Shown: positions 30,813-39,393 of the stretch, one piece after another
Layout: each line of letters starts with the position of its first letter
Position numbering within the stretch: position 1 is the first letter of the stretch
Origin: CALLPQ01 sp039819545
GTDB taxonomy: Bacteria > Pseudomonadota > Alphaproteobacteria > Caulobacterales > Parvularculaceae
Length of the DNA stretch: 64,000 nucleotides
Assembly (NCBI GenBank): GCA_039819545.1
Contig: JBCBRS010000014.1
Location: 33,582 to 97,581 of the forward strand
Direction of reading: 5' to 3'
Program-made: the position numbers and the translations under genes
The notes under the pieces: generated by a model
What the model saw: only the letters and a program-made list of their open reading frames with translations
What the model was told of the DNA's origin: nothing
The model's database searches: none

Positions 30813-32555
30813 GTGGTGCGAGATCGAAATTTGGGCAAAATTCCGCGGCAACGCATGCGCCGGATCAGCGCTCCGAGCGCCGTCGTCCGCGCAGCAATAG
30901 CGAGCATTGGCCTTGCTTTGACGATTGTTCCCGCGCTTGCAGGTGAGTTTCCACCAGCTGTAAATACGGGTAGCGCATGGCGGATCGTGAAAATCCGTTG
31001 GTCCGAGGCGGATGAGGCTGGCTACAGCGCCTTTGTGCAACGCATAGGGCGCGCCGATTGTGTCTCGCTTGCCGATTGCCTGGCCAGTGAAGCCAATCCT
31101 TACCGTGACCCTGAAGAACGCACCTTTTATGGCGACTGCGCGGATATGGTGTATACGTTGCGCGCTTATTATGCGTGGAAAAACGGGTTACCCTTTTCTT
31201 ATCAATCGGCGATGCGGGCCAAAGACGGGTCTGGCGACACGCGCTATTCGGCCACCGGCAACACAATTGTCCGCCGCACCGACGCCACCGGGCCCTCACC
31301 GATCAACGGGCCATCCTATGTGGCGGCGATCCGCGGCATTGTTTCAACGGCGATGTTCCGTACCCACCCTGATGGCGGCAAGGACAAAGGCGGTGGGCGT
31401 TACTTTGATGACTTTTATCCCGTTGTGGTTACACGAGAAGCGATAAGGCCCGGATCTGTTGCCTATGACATCTACGGTCATGTGGGTCTCGTTTATGACA
31501 TCACCGAAGATGGACGTGTTCTGATCGTTGCGTCGCACCCTGACAATTCGGTCACCCGCACTGCCTATGGCCATAATTTTCTGCGCGCTGATCCGGCACT
31601 TGGCGCAGGGTTGAAGGCATGGCGCCCGATCTACCTGGAGGGTGCCACCCGGAATGCAGATGGAACCTATCGTGGTGGGCGTGTTCGTGCGCTTTCAAAT
31701 GATCAGTTAAAAGATTATTCCATGGACCAGTATATCGGTACCCATCCGGACCCCTATGGTGACTGGCGCAAAGGGGAATTTATGGTCGGCGAGCGAACGG
31801 TGAATTATTATGATTATGTTCGTCGCTCCCTCGCCAGTCCGGATTTTGCTTACAACCCGGTTGATGAGTTGCGCCAGGGCCTCGACGATTTGTGCCGCGC
31901 TGTAAAAGATCGCCGTGTTGCCGTGCGCCGGGCCATTGTCGCCGGGGTCCACAAACAGCCCCATCCGGCAAAACTACCACCTAACATTTACGGCACTTAT
32001 GGCGCGTGGGAAAATTATTCGACGCCGTCACGAGATGCGCGGCTCAAGGTAGCCTTTATTGAATTGCGCCGCGCAATCGAGACCTATGTGCGCCAGGTGC
32101 GCGCTGGTCTGCCCACGGTGCGCTATGAAGGCGATAACCTTTCGGGTGATTTGTGGGCGGCCTACCAGGCCGAGGAAGCAAAGTGCACCCTTACCTATCG
32201 GCGGTCGGACAAGAGCCGTGTTCGGCTTAACATTTCCCATGTGGCTGACCGTTTGTTTGATCTCTCGTTCGATCCCTATCACTGCCCGGAACTGCGCTGG
32301 GGCGGGCGCGGCGTCGAGCTCGACAGTTGCACCGATGGCCCGGTCAAACGCCGCTGGTACGATGCCCAGCGATTTTTGCGCAATCAGGCCCGCCGAACCT
32401 ATGATGTGCGCATGGACTTTTCACTGGATGAGTTAAAGCCGCCAACCATCGCGCCACCGGAAGAGGGAGGCCTTGGCGTTGAAAGCCCGGCCGACGCCGA
32501 CTTGCGCGGCTACCTCCTGTCCTTGCAAGGCGCAGAGGGCGTGAATGCGCCTTAG
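30813..32555 (+). CDS. Large exported protein, putative NlpC/P60-like cysteine hydrolase
   Basis: The 580-residue precursor carries an Arg-rich N-terminus and a signal peptide ending at IVPALAGEF. The mature protein begins with a domain containing FYGDCADMVYTLRAYYAW (Cys at the start of a helix) and, about 120 residues later, YGHVGLVYDI...VASHPDN. That spacing of Cys and His resembles NlpC/P60-type amidases. The rest (about 300 residues, basic and Tyr/Arg-rich, with WENYSTPSRDARLKVAFIELR) I do not recognise. Two GTG codons (30813, 30816) follow a G-run; ATG 30855 is the alternative. Family and function remain uncertain. Confidence 0.78.
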   Translation: MVRDRNLGKIPRQRMRRISAPSAVVRAAIASIGLALTIVPALAGEFPPAVNTGSAWRIVKIRWSEADEAGYSAFVQRIGRADCVSLADCLASEANPYRDPEERTFYGDCADMVYTLRAYYAWKNGLPFSYQSAMRAKDGSGDTRYSATGNTIVRRTDATGPSPINGPSYVAAIRGIVSTAMFRTHPDGGKDKGGGRYFDDFYPVVVTREAIRPGSVAYDIYGHVGLVYDITEDGRVLIVASHPDNSVTRTAYGHNFLRADPALGAGLKAWRPIYLEGATRNADGTYRGGRVRALSNDQLKDYSMDQYIGTHPDPYGDWRKGEFMVGERTVNYYDYVRRSLASPDFAYNPVDELRQGLDDLCRAVKDRRVAVRRAIVAGVHKQPHPAKLPPNIYGTYGAWENYSTPSRDARLKVAFIELRRAIETYVRQVRAGLPTVRYEGDNLSGDLWAAYQAEEAKCTLTYRRSDKSRVRLNISHVADRLFDLSFDPYHCPELRWGGRGVELDSCTDGPVKRRWYDAQRFLRNQARRTYDVRMDFSLDELKPPTIAPPEEGGLGVESPADADLRGYLLSLQGAEGVNAP

Positions 32556-32657
32556 AGGTCCGGGCCAGCAGCACCAAAGGTTAATTTGCCCCGGAGGGAA
32601 CCCCTTTGGACCCGCCGTCGTAACCCTTATATGAACGTCTAGAAAGCGAGAACAATA

Positions 32658-32861
32658 ATGAGCGGTTTTGTCTTTTTTCTGATTCCCATTGCCCTGATGG
32701 CGACAGCGCTGATCCTGTTTGCCGGGATCTATTCCATGGCCAAGGGCGGGGCTTTTGCCCGTGAACAAGGCAACAAGCTGATGCGCCTGCGGGTGACAGC
32801 CCAGGCGATTGCCATTGGGATTATGATGCTGTTCCTCTTTCTTGCCGGTAAGGGCATGTAG
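32658..32861 (+). CDS. HIG1-domain twin-transmembrane protein
   Basis: The 67-residue protein has two membrane segments separated by a short basic loop (GIYSMAKGGAFAREQGNKLMRLRVTAQ). The loop with its NKLMRLRV...Q sequence is the HIG1 (hypoxia-induced gene 1) signature, in the family related to mitochondrial cytochrome oxidase assembly and supercomplex factors. Its place upstream of etfBA is common in alphaproteobacteria and fits a role in the respiratory membrane. No other cytochrome oxidase gene is in the window. Confidence 0.82.
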   Translation: MSGFVFFLIPIALMATALILFAGIYSMAKGGAFAREQGNKLMRLRVTAQAIAIGIMMLFLFLAGKGM

Positions 32862-32947
32862 CCAATCCGACCATTGCCCTCATTGTTACGCGAAATGCCC
32901 CAAGCGGCCGGGACTGATTAAGCCTTCCTTCATACTGTATTGACGCA

Positions 32948-32976
32948 TTGATCCAGTGCGACGGCGCGACTATGTT
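32948..32976 (+). promoter_or_regulatory. Candidate promoter for etfBA
   Basis: TTGATC and TATGTT are separated by 17 bases in the 174-base gap before etfB, which would give a leader of about 50 bases. This is pattern matching by eye only. Confidence 0.3.
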
Positions 32977-33035
32977 CCGCGTAGAAAATCATTAGGCGTC
33001 TTTTCGCTGCGCCCGCCCTCAGGAGAATCAGGTTC

Positions 33036-33785
33036 ATGAAGGTCCTAGTACCCGTCAAGCGTGTCGTGGATTACAATGTCAAAGTCCGCGTAAAACCCGA
33101 CCACACTGGTGTCGATCTGGCGAACGTTAAAATGTCGATGAACCCGTTTTGTGAGATTGCTGTCGAAGAAGCGGTGCGCCTGAAAGAAGCCGGTACTGCG
33201 AGCGAAGTTGTTCTTGTTTCCATTGGGCCAGAGAAATCGCAGGATCAAATCCGGCAGGGACTGGCCATGGGCGGTGATCGCGGCATTCTCGTGAAAACGG
33301 ATGACCGGATGGAACCGCTCGCCGTTGCAAAAATCCTTCATGCAATTTGTACTGAAGAAAATCCCGAACTCGTGATCCTTGGTAAGCAGGCGATCGATGG
33401 CGACAATAATCAAACCGGGCAAATGTTGGCCGCGCTTCTCGGATGGGCACAGGGTACTTTTGCGTCCAAGGTCGAGAAAGATGGCGATAAACTGCATGTG
33501 ACCCGCGAGGTTGATGGCGGTCTACAGACGGTCGCTCTTTCCATGCCGGCAATTGTGACCACGGACCTGCGGCTCAATGAGCCGCGTTATGCGTCTCTGC
33601 CCAATATTATGAAGGCGAAGAAAAAGCCGATAGATGCGAAGGCACCTGGCGATTTCGGCGTCGACACAACACCGCGTCTGACAGTGGTGAAAGTCACCGA
33701 ACCGGCCGAGCGCGAAGCGGGGATCAAGGTTGAAACCGTAGCAGAGCTTGTGGACAAGCTGAAAAACGAAGCGGGAGTGCTTTAA
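33036..33785 (+). CDS. etfB: Electron transfer flavoprotein subunit beta
   Basis: EtfB with EtfA passes electrons from acyl-CoA and other dehydrogenases to ETF:ubiquinone oxidoreductase. The 249-residue protein has the family start [19 protein letters not shown], the AMP-site stretch MGGDRGILV, and the recognition-loop region [18 protein letters not shown] that contacts dehydrogenases. AGGAG lies ten bases before the ATG. etfA follows after two bases, so the pair is one operon. Confidence 0.98.
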   Translation: MKVLVPVKRVVDYNVKVRVKPDHTGVDLANVKMSMNPFCEIAVEEAVRLKEAGTASEVVLVSIGPEKSQDQIRQGLAMGGDRGILVKTDDRMEPLAVAKILHAICTEENPELVILGKQAIDGDNNQTGQMLAALLGWAQGTFASKVEKDGDKLHVTREVDGGLQTVALSMPAIVTTDLRLNEPRYASLPNIMKAKKKPIDAKAPGDFGVDTTPRLTVVKVTEPAEREAGIKVETVAELVDKLKNEAGVL

Positions 33786-33787
33786 TC

Positions 33788-34717
33788 ATGGCCGTACTGA
33801 TTGTTGCCGATCACACAAATTCTGATCTTTCCGATGCCGTCGCCAAAACGGTTACAGCTGCCCTTGAACTTGGTGGTGATGTGGATGTGCTGATTGCGGG
33901 CAATGGGGCTGGCGATGCGGCCGCTGAGGCTGGTAAGATCGAAGGTGTGCGCAAAGTGCTGCATGCTGAGGATCAGGTCTATGACAAGCTCCTCGCTGAA
34001 CCGATTGCCAAACTCGTTGCGGGGCATGCGGACAATTACGACTATTTTCTCGCACCAGCTACCGTCGCTGGGAAAAACATTATGCCTCGGGTAGCAGCGC
34101 TCCTGGATGTGATGCAGATTTCGGACATTATTGCCATCGAAGACAAAGATACATTCACACACCCGATCTATGCGGGTAACGCCATTGAGACAGTAAAATC
34201 CGCTGATCCGAAAAAAGTGCTTACCGTGCGGGCTACGGCCTTCAAAGCCGCAGGAAATGGCGGTAGCGCGGCCGTAGAGACTATTGATGCCGGGGAAAAA
34301 CCTGGAGTTTCAAGTTTTGTTAGCGAAGAGCTAACCGTTTCCGACCGCCCGGACCTCACCGCCGCAAAAGTGATTATTTCTGGAGGCCGGGCGCTCGCCT
34401 CCAATGAAAACTTTGAAAAATTGATTTATCCGGTTGCTGATAAACTAGGGGCAGCCGTCGGCGCCTCACGCGCGGCGGTTGATGCGGGTTACATGCCCAA
34501 TGACTATCAGGTTGGTCAGACCGGCAAGGTCGTCGCCCCCGAGCTTTACATTGCCGTGGGTATTTCTGGTGCAATTCAGCACCTTGCAGGGATGAAAGAC
34601 TCCAAGGTAATCGTCGCAATCAACAAGGATGAAGAAGCGCCTATTTTCCAGGTGGCCGATTATGGTCTTGTGGGCGATCTCTTCAAAGTCCTGCCGGAAC
34701 TTGAAGCGGCCTTGTAA
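33788..34717 (+). CDS. etfA: Electron transfer flavoprotein subunit alpha
   Basis: The 309-residue alpha subunit binds FAD through its C-terminal domain, visible as YMPNDYQVGQTGKVVAPELYIAVGISGAIQHLAGMKDSKVIVAINKDEEAPIF. The N-terminus MAVLIVADHTNSDLSDAV is typical. It begins two bases after etfB. The downstream order etfBA, glycosyltransferase, hydroxybutyryl-CoA dehydrogenase links electron transfer with acyl-CoA oxidation, although the glycosyltransferase is an unusual insertion. Confidence 0.98.
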   Translation: MAVLIVADHTNSDLSDAVAKTVTAALELGGDVDVLIAGNGAGDAAAEAGKIEGVRKVLHAEDQVYDKLLAEPIAKLVAGHADNYDYFLAPATVAGKNIMPRVAALLDVMQISDIIAIEDKDTFTHPIYAGNAIETVKSADPKKVLTVRATAFKAAGNGGSAAVETIDAGEKPGVSSFVSEELTVSDRPDLTAAKVIISGGRALASNENFEKLIYPVADKLGAAVGASRAAVDAGYMPNDYQVGQTGKVVAPELYIAVGISGAIQHLAGMKDSKVIVAINKDEEAPIFQVADYGLVGDLFKVLPELEAAL

Positions 34718-34754
34718 GCGCGACTCTGAAACTCTCTGAGAGTGGGGACACGCC

Positions 34755-35588
34755 ATGACGGACACCCCCGCCCAAGTAACCCTTGCCTCGGTTCTCAATC
34801 GTTCCTTTGAGGACCTTGTGGAAGAAGACTATGTGCCCCTGTTCGATGTGGCGCGCGAGAAAACTGCAGACGCAGGGGATCTCGAAAATTCCGACCTGCC
34901 GCGCCACATCTTTCAGTACTGGAATGCCAATCCCGACGCACAGGTAACGCGGCTTTTAGCAACGACGCAGCATCTCGCCGAAGATAATGGCGTTTCCTAT
35001 CAACTTTTCAGTGAAGAGACCGCTACGGAGTATCTGCGTGATGTTCTGGGTACCCGGTATGTTTCCGCGTTTCAAAAATGCGTTCATCAGGCGCAAAAGA
35101 GCGCATTTTTCCGTTACTGCTTCTTGCTGACCCACGGTGGCCTGTGGCTTGACGCTGATCTTGCCCTGCGCATCTCACCAGTTCCTCTTTTTGAGCAGCC
35201 GATGCCGTTTTTTCATCAGCGACGGCGAATTCACAGCCTACTGACGAATTGGTTGATGATTGCCCCGCCGGGCGATGCCGTTATTGAGGAAATCGTCGCT
35301 ACCAGCTTGCGCAACATTGAAGACACAGCTTTTTTTGAGCACCATGCGGCAAGACGCAATATACCGGCAATTTCCGGATTTCACGTTGTTCGCCGTGCCG
35401 CGGCACGGCGCCTGCACGCGGCATTTAATGCGGCGCCGAACGCTGAGACCCCTATTGGGGTGATCGACGAGCCGATCCACGATGCGTTCATCGGCTGGCC
35501 CAAAATCATCATTGGGGAACATTTGCGCTATAAAAGCACGGATCAGGCGTGGCAGGAATGGCAGAAATCCGGCGCCGAAGACGTCTGA
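34755..35588 (+). CDS. Glycosyltransferase with DXD sugar-binding region (GT32-like)
   Basis: The 277-residue soluble protein shows LPRHIFQYWNAN at residue 46 and, later, QKSAFFRYCFLLTHGGLWLDADLALRISP. In the latter the DAD is the nucleotide-sugar/metal motif of the family that contains Och1- and capsule-type glycosyltransferases. GGGGA precedes the ATG by six bases. It lies between etfA and the hydroxybutyryl-CoA dehydrogenase gene on the same strand, where no polysaccharide role is suggested by neighbours, so acceptor and product are unknown. Confidence 0.82.
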   Translation: MTDTPAQVTLASVLNRSFEDLVEEDYVPLFDVAREKTADAGDLENSDLPRHIFQYWNANPDAQVTRLLATTQHLAEDNGVSYQLFSEETATEYLRDVLGTRYVSAFQKCVHQAQKSAFFRYCFLLTHGGLWLDADLALRISPVPLFEQPMPFFHQRRRIHSLLTNWLMIAPPGDAVIEEIVATSLRNIEDTAFFEHHAARRNIPAISGFHVVRRAAARRLHAAFNAAPNAETPIGVIDEPIHDAFIGWPKIIIGEHLRYKSTDQAWQEWQKSGAEDV

Positions 35589-35677
35589 CCATAGACTTTG
35601 CTGCGCTGCAAAAAAGCGCTTAACCTGCACTCTAAACCACGATACGCTCTCAACGGATAAAGAACGTGGAGCAAGAC

Positions 35678-36556
35678 ATGGCAGAAATTTCCAGGGTTGG
35701 CGTGATTGGTGCGGGACAAATGGGCGGCGGCATTGCCCATGTGTTTTCCGTTGCCGGATATGGTGTCGTCCTCACGGATATTGCCGATGCCGCCCTTCAA
35801 AACGCGCGCTCTGCGATTGAAAAAAATATGGGTCGTCAAGTGGCCAAAGGTGTCATTGAGCCCGCAGCGATGGCGGCGAGCCTCGCTCGTATCGAGCAGC
35901 ATACCGACCAAAAATCATTGGCAGACTGTGATCTCGTTATTGAGGCGGCAACCGAAAATGCAGATCTGAAAAAGAAGATATTTGAGGGGCTCAATGGCAT
36001 TTTGAACGAGACGGCGATCCTTGCCTCAAATACCTCATCGATTTCTATTACGGGTCTTGCCTCTTCCTCTGACCGGCCAGAGCAATTTATTGGTCTGCAT
36101 TTCATGAACCCTGTCCCGGTCATGCAATTGGTTGAGGTCATTCGCGGTATTGCCACCAGCCGCGAAACCTTCGAAGCGGCAAAAAAGGTTATTGAGCGCC
36201 TTGGCAAGACCATGGCCGTGTCGGAGGATTTTCCCGCCTTTATCGTGAACCGTATTCTGATGCCGATGATCAATGAGGCGATCTATACCCTTTATGAAGG
36301 CGTGGGCACCGTTGAGGCCATCGATACAGGGATGAAACTTGGCACCAACCATCCCATGGGTCCGCTGGAGCTCGCCGATTTCATTGGTCTCGATACCTGC
36401 CTAGCGATTATGCAGGTGCTGTATGAGGGCTTGGCGGATTCGAAATATCGTCCGTGCCCGTTATTGGTAAAATATGTGGAGGCCGGCTGGCTCGGCCGCA
36501 AAACCAGCCGCGGATTTTACGATTATTCTGGCGATACGCCGAACCCTACGCGGTAG
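35678..36556 (+). CDS. hbd: 3-hydroxybutyryl-CoA dehydrogenase
   Basis: The 292-residue enzyme oxidises or reduces 3-hydroxyacyl-CoA with NAD(P). The N-terminal Rossmann motif is VGVIGAGQMGGGIAHVF. IEAATENADLKKKIF, ASNTSSISIT, GLHFMNPVPVM (catalytic His) and NHPMGPLELADFIGLD are all family blocks. ATG 35678 has GGAG six bases upstream; a GTG at 35666 is less likely. Placement near etfBA suits fatty acid or polyhydroxybutyrate metabolism. Confidence 0.96.
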   Translation: MAEISRVGVIGAGQMGGGIAHVFSVAGYGVVLTDIADAALQNARSAIEKNMGRQVAKGVIEPAAMAASLARIEQHTDQKSLADCDLVIEAATENADLKKKIFEGLNGILNETAILASNTSSISITGLASSSDRPEQFIGLHFMNPVPVMQLVEVIRGIATSRETFEAAKKVIERLGKTMAVSEDFPAFIVNRILMPMINEAIYTLYEGVGTVEAIDTGMKLGTNHPMGPLELADFIGLDTCLAIMQVLYEGLADSKYRPCPLLVKYVEAGWLGRKTSRGFYDYSGDTPNPTR

Positions 36557-36689
36557 TCGCCTGCCGCAGCGATTTGCGGTCGACGGCGCGGCGTTGCTCG
36601 CTCAATAGTTGAATTTCTCTCAAAAGTCTGGTGTGCTTCGGGCGGAGTGTTTCCCGTAAACACCAACAACCCATAAATGGAGGAAAACC

Positions 36690-36893
36690 ATGGCCGTAGC
36701 GCGCGTTACAGAGATTATTTCAGGTTCATCAAAAAGTTTTCAAGACGCCGTAGAAACCGGTATTGAGCGGGCCAACAAAACCCTCAAAAATGTTGAGGGG
36801 GCTTGGGTTAAAGATCAGTCCTTGATCCTCGATAATGGCAAAATCAAAGAATATCGCGTCGTGATGAAGGTAACCTTCGTCCTCAAGGATTAG
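36690..36893 (+). CDS. Dodecin family flavin-binding protein
   Basis: The 67-residue protein forms dodecamers that store or buffer flavins in the cytoplasm. The typical order is VTEIISGSSKSFQDAVETGIERANKTLKNVEGAWVKDQ, in which Trp39 stacks on the isoalloxazine ring, followed by EYRVVMKVTFVL. GGAGG lies seven bases before the ATG. Its position after two flavoprotein genes (etfBA) is compatible with a flavin role. Confidence 0.93.
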   Translation: MAVARVTEIISGSSKSFQDAVETGIERANKTLKNVEGAWVKDQSLILDNGKIKEYRVVMKVTFVLKD

Positions 36894-36966
36894 TCGTTCT
36901 CGTCGGCAGACCGATAGTTGTATCTCCGGAGAAGCGTTTCCACTTCACGGACCCTTCATACAAAAG

Positions 36967-36997
36967 CCCCGGCCCAGTTTTTTTCACAGGGCCGGGG
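36967..36997 (-). terminator. Stem-loop between convergent genes
   Basis: CCCCGGCCC and GGGCCGGGG form a nine-base-pair stem with a 13-base loop. Read on the minus strand it is followed by CTTTTG, so it best fits as terminator of the lipoprotein gene ending at 37026; it may also stop dodecin transcripts. Confidence 0.7.
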
Positions 36998-37025
36998 ATA
37001 TCAACGTCCTACGGGATTTCGACCA

Positions 37026-38777
37026 TTACTCTTTGTGCGTGACCGTAAGGTTCAACACATCGGGCAAGGTGGTCGGATTTGTCTGGCTGACAATGCCGAG
37101 CTGGGCGAAGGGGACCGCTTCATCCGGGGCTGCTGAGATCTCGAGCGTACCGCCGGCGCCAAGGAAGGCCGCTAATGCGTCGAGATAACCACCAAACCGC
37201 GGATTAATTGACGTGAACTGGCTTCCCGAAACCCGCAGCAAGGCTGGTGCTGATTGACGTAAATCCTCGCCGGTGCCGGCGCCCATCTGACCTGCCGCCA
37301 CATCATAGAGGACTGCCAATAGGTTTTTGTCGGTAAGGGTTAACTTGGCCTGATCAAAACTGCCAAGCCCAAGAATGCCCGCCTGATCCTGCGTATCGAT
37401 CAGTGTCGCGATGTCCTCAAACTTCAAATTGCCAAGCGCCATCGAAAGATCGAAGTCAGCAAATTTGTCCGTGGTCCCACCATAGCTCAGGCGGCTGTCA
37501 CCGGATTTGTCGTTCCAATTCCACTCAAAGAACCCATCGCCTTTTACATTATCAAGCCCGCGGCTGGTCAACGCCGTCAGTGTTGCGTCGTCGCCGTCTT
37601 CCACATAGGCTGTTAGATCGTATACGGCGTTTTTTACATCACTGGTGATTTCATTGGGGATCAGCCAGGTGAACTTGTCCATGGCAAAGGTTGATTTTTC
37701 TGCGACCATCAACCGCTTGTCTCCGATAAACTGCTCATAATTGGCAATTTCACCGGCGCCGAGGCTCACCAGATTGGTGGCGGTGGTTGGCGGCGTTTCG
37801 CCTTTCAGACCCCATTCCATCAGGCCTGAAAAGTCGATGCCTTTCCATGTCATTGTATCGGCCTTTACCCGCTGCCCATTCAGACCAAGGATGTTTCCAA
37901 GTGGCCCGTTAAGAAGAACTTCGGCCTGTGGCCCCAGGGAGGAAAGCGCCAGCGCCATCGCCTCGGGGGACTGGCGAAAGCTGTATTCAAAATCGTTCAC
38001 GATGATGGCGCCGAGCTTGCCACCAGCGATACCAACGAAGCGGAAATCTGGCGCTATCCACGACAGGGCCCCGGTTTGCTGACCGCTAAAGGCAAAATTG
38101 GCATCCTTTATATAGACACCTGCAAGATCAAAGCTGTTGAAAAAGACCGCGGGCGCTGCCGCGTCGGCCAAATCGTCAGGGATACCGCCCTGGCGTACCT
38201 TCAACCTATCAATCTCAACGCCGCCAAAGGTCATTGTCAGATCGTCGAGATCGCCCGCGCCGGTTTGCGAAAATTCGATCTCGTCGCTTCCTGAGGAAAG
38301 ATCAACCTCATCGCCATCCTTGTTGGTGTCCACATCCACATCGACACCGTAGAGGCGCACTTTACGAAACACTGTTTCAAACGGCGCGTCTATTGCGGCC
38401 TGACCAGACCGGACCGCTTCAATGGCGTCTTCACTTACGCCAAAAAGCTCGGCCTTTTCGATGGTAACAATGGAGCCATCACCATCGTCAAAGCGCAGGT
38501 CAGTCAGGACCGTTGCCCCAAGTTTGTCGTCAAATTGTGCTGCGCCATAGGGCTTCGGTCCATCATAGCCCATGGCTGATAGAAAGCCGTCAACGTCAAA
38601 CGCTTCGCCGGATTTCAGCTTGAAGGGTTTATCAAACGGCGAGCCTTTGCCAGCAGTCAGCGCGGCGCTACTGACCGCGCTGTCGCCTGAACCTGCCTTG
38701 GAGCCGCTATCATCACCATTACCGCACGCCGAAAGCGCCAGCGTTGCCACACCGATTAGCCAGAAATTACGTTTCAT
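37026..38777 (-). CDS. Lipoprotein of unknown function
   Basis: The 583-residue precursor has a lipoprotein signal with lipobox ALSAC at residue 18 and then an acidic, Gly/Ser-rich linker. The mature protein is rich in Asp and Gly with many short segments such as TDLRFDDGDGSIVTIEKAELFG and MTWKGIDFSGLMEWGLKGE, consistent with a beta-rich or solenoid fold. Asp-rich stretches (DVDVDTNKDGDEVDLSSGSDE) could bind calcium, but I do not recognise the family. A stem-loop follows it at 36967-36997. Confidence 0.82.
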   Translation of the reverse strand: MKRNFWLIGVATLALSACGNGDDSGSKAGSGDSAVSSAALTAGKGSPFDKPFKLKSGEAFDVDGFLSAMGYDGPKPYGAAQFDDKLGATVLTDLRFDDGDGSIVTIEKAELFGVSEDAIEAVRSGQAAIDAPFETVFRKVRLYGVDVDVDTNKDGDEVDLSSGSDEIEFSQTGAGDLDDLTMTFGGVEIDRLKVRQGGIPDDLADAAAPAVFFNSFDLAGVYIKDANFAFSGQQTGALSWIAPDFRFVGIAGGKLGAIIVNDFEYSFRQSPEAMALALSSLGPQAEVLLNGPLGNILGLNGQRVKADTMTWKGIDFSGLMEWGLKGETPPTTATNLVSLGAGEIANYEQFIGDKRLMVAEKSTFAMDKFTWLIPNEITSDVKNAVYDLTAYVEDGDDATLTALTSRGLDNVKGDGFFEWNWNDKSGDSRLSYGGTTDKFADFDLSMALGNLKFEDIATLIDTQDQAGILGLGSFDQAKLTLTDKNLLAVLYDVAAGQMGAGTGEDLRQSAPALLRVSGSQFTSINPRFGGYLDALAAFLGAGGTLEISAAPDEAVPFAQLGIVSQTNPTTLPDVLNLTVTHKE

Positions 38778-39052
38778 TTTTCTTCATCCCCTTTTTTTGA
38801 TGAAATCTGTCGTTTAAAATTTGGGCCTTTTCCGCCTAGAGGAGAGGTCTTACCAACCGCTAAAGGTCTGCATAACCATAAAAAAGAGGTAAGGGGTTCG
38901 CCAGTAAAACGCAAAAATTCTCGGCGAAGAGAGATTACGCTTCGGTAAGCGGTTTTTGTGCATCTGGTTTCAAGAGTTTCGCCTATGACGATTTGGGCTA
39001 GGCGGGCAGGCTCGTCCCCGGCATACTTTACCCAGCGAATTGGAGGGACCCC

Positions 39053-39391
39053 ATGAAAACTACATCTGGAAATTTGATCAAAAACTCAGTCAAAGCGCCG
39101 GGCGCCGCTCTTTTGGTGCTGATGCTGGCGCTTGGCGGCTGCGCCACTGGTGCAAAATCGAGCATTGCATCCAATCTTACCCGGCTTGGTCTGTCGCAGG
39201 ACAGGTCAAAATGCGTTGCCCGTGAAATGAATGACCGACTTGATCGATCCGACCTGCAGGATGTGGCGCGGTTTCTCGATGATGTGACGGATTCGCGCTC
39301 ACCGGGTAATGTGCTCGACACCCTTCTGACCATCGATAATCCGCGCGCGGCGGCGGCCTTTGCCCGGGCCGGCATTGCCTGCGCGTTTTAG
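39053..39391 (+). CDS. Small lipoprotein
   Basis: The 112-residue precursor has a hydrophobic signal with lipobox LGGC (ALLVLMLALGGCATG). The mature part of about 80 residues is helical and includes DRSKCVAREMNDRLDRSDLQDVARFLDDV and a terminal CAF. GGAGGG lies five bases before the ATG. A similar pattern of a short lipoprotein with a mid Cys occurs in several alphaproteobacteria, but no function is known to me. The serine hydrolase gene starts two bases after its stop, so they are probably co-transcribed. Confidence 0.78.
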   Translation: MKTTSGNLIKNSVKAPGAALLVLMLALGGCATGAKSSIASNLTRLGLSQDRSKCVAREMNDRLDRSDLQDVARFLDDVTDSRSPGNVLDTLLTIDNPRAAAAFARAGIACAF

Positions 39392-39393
39392 GG

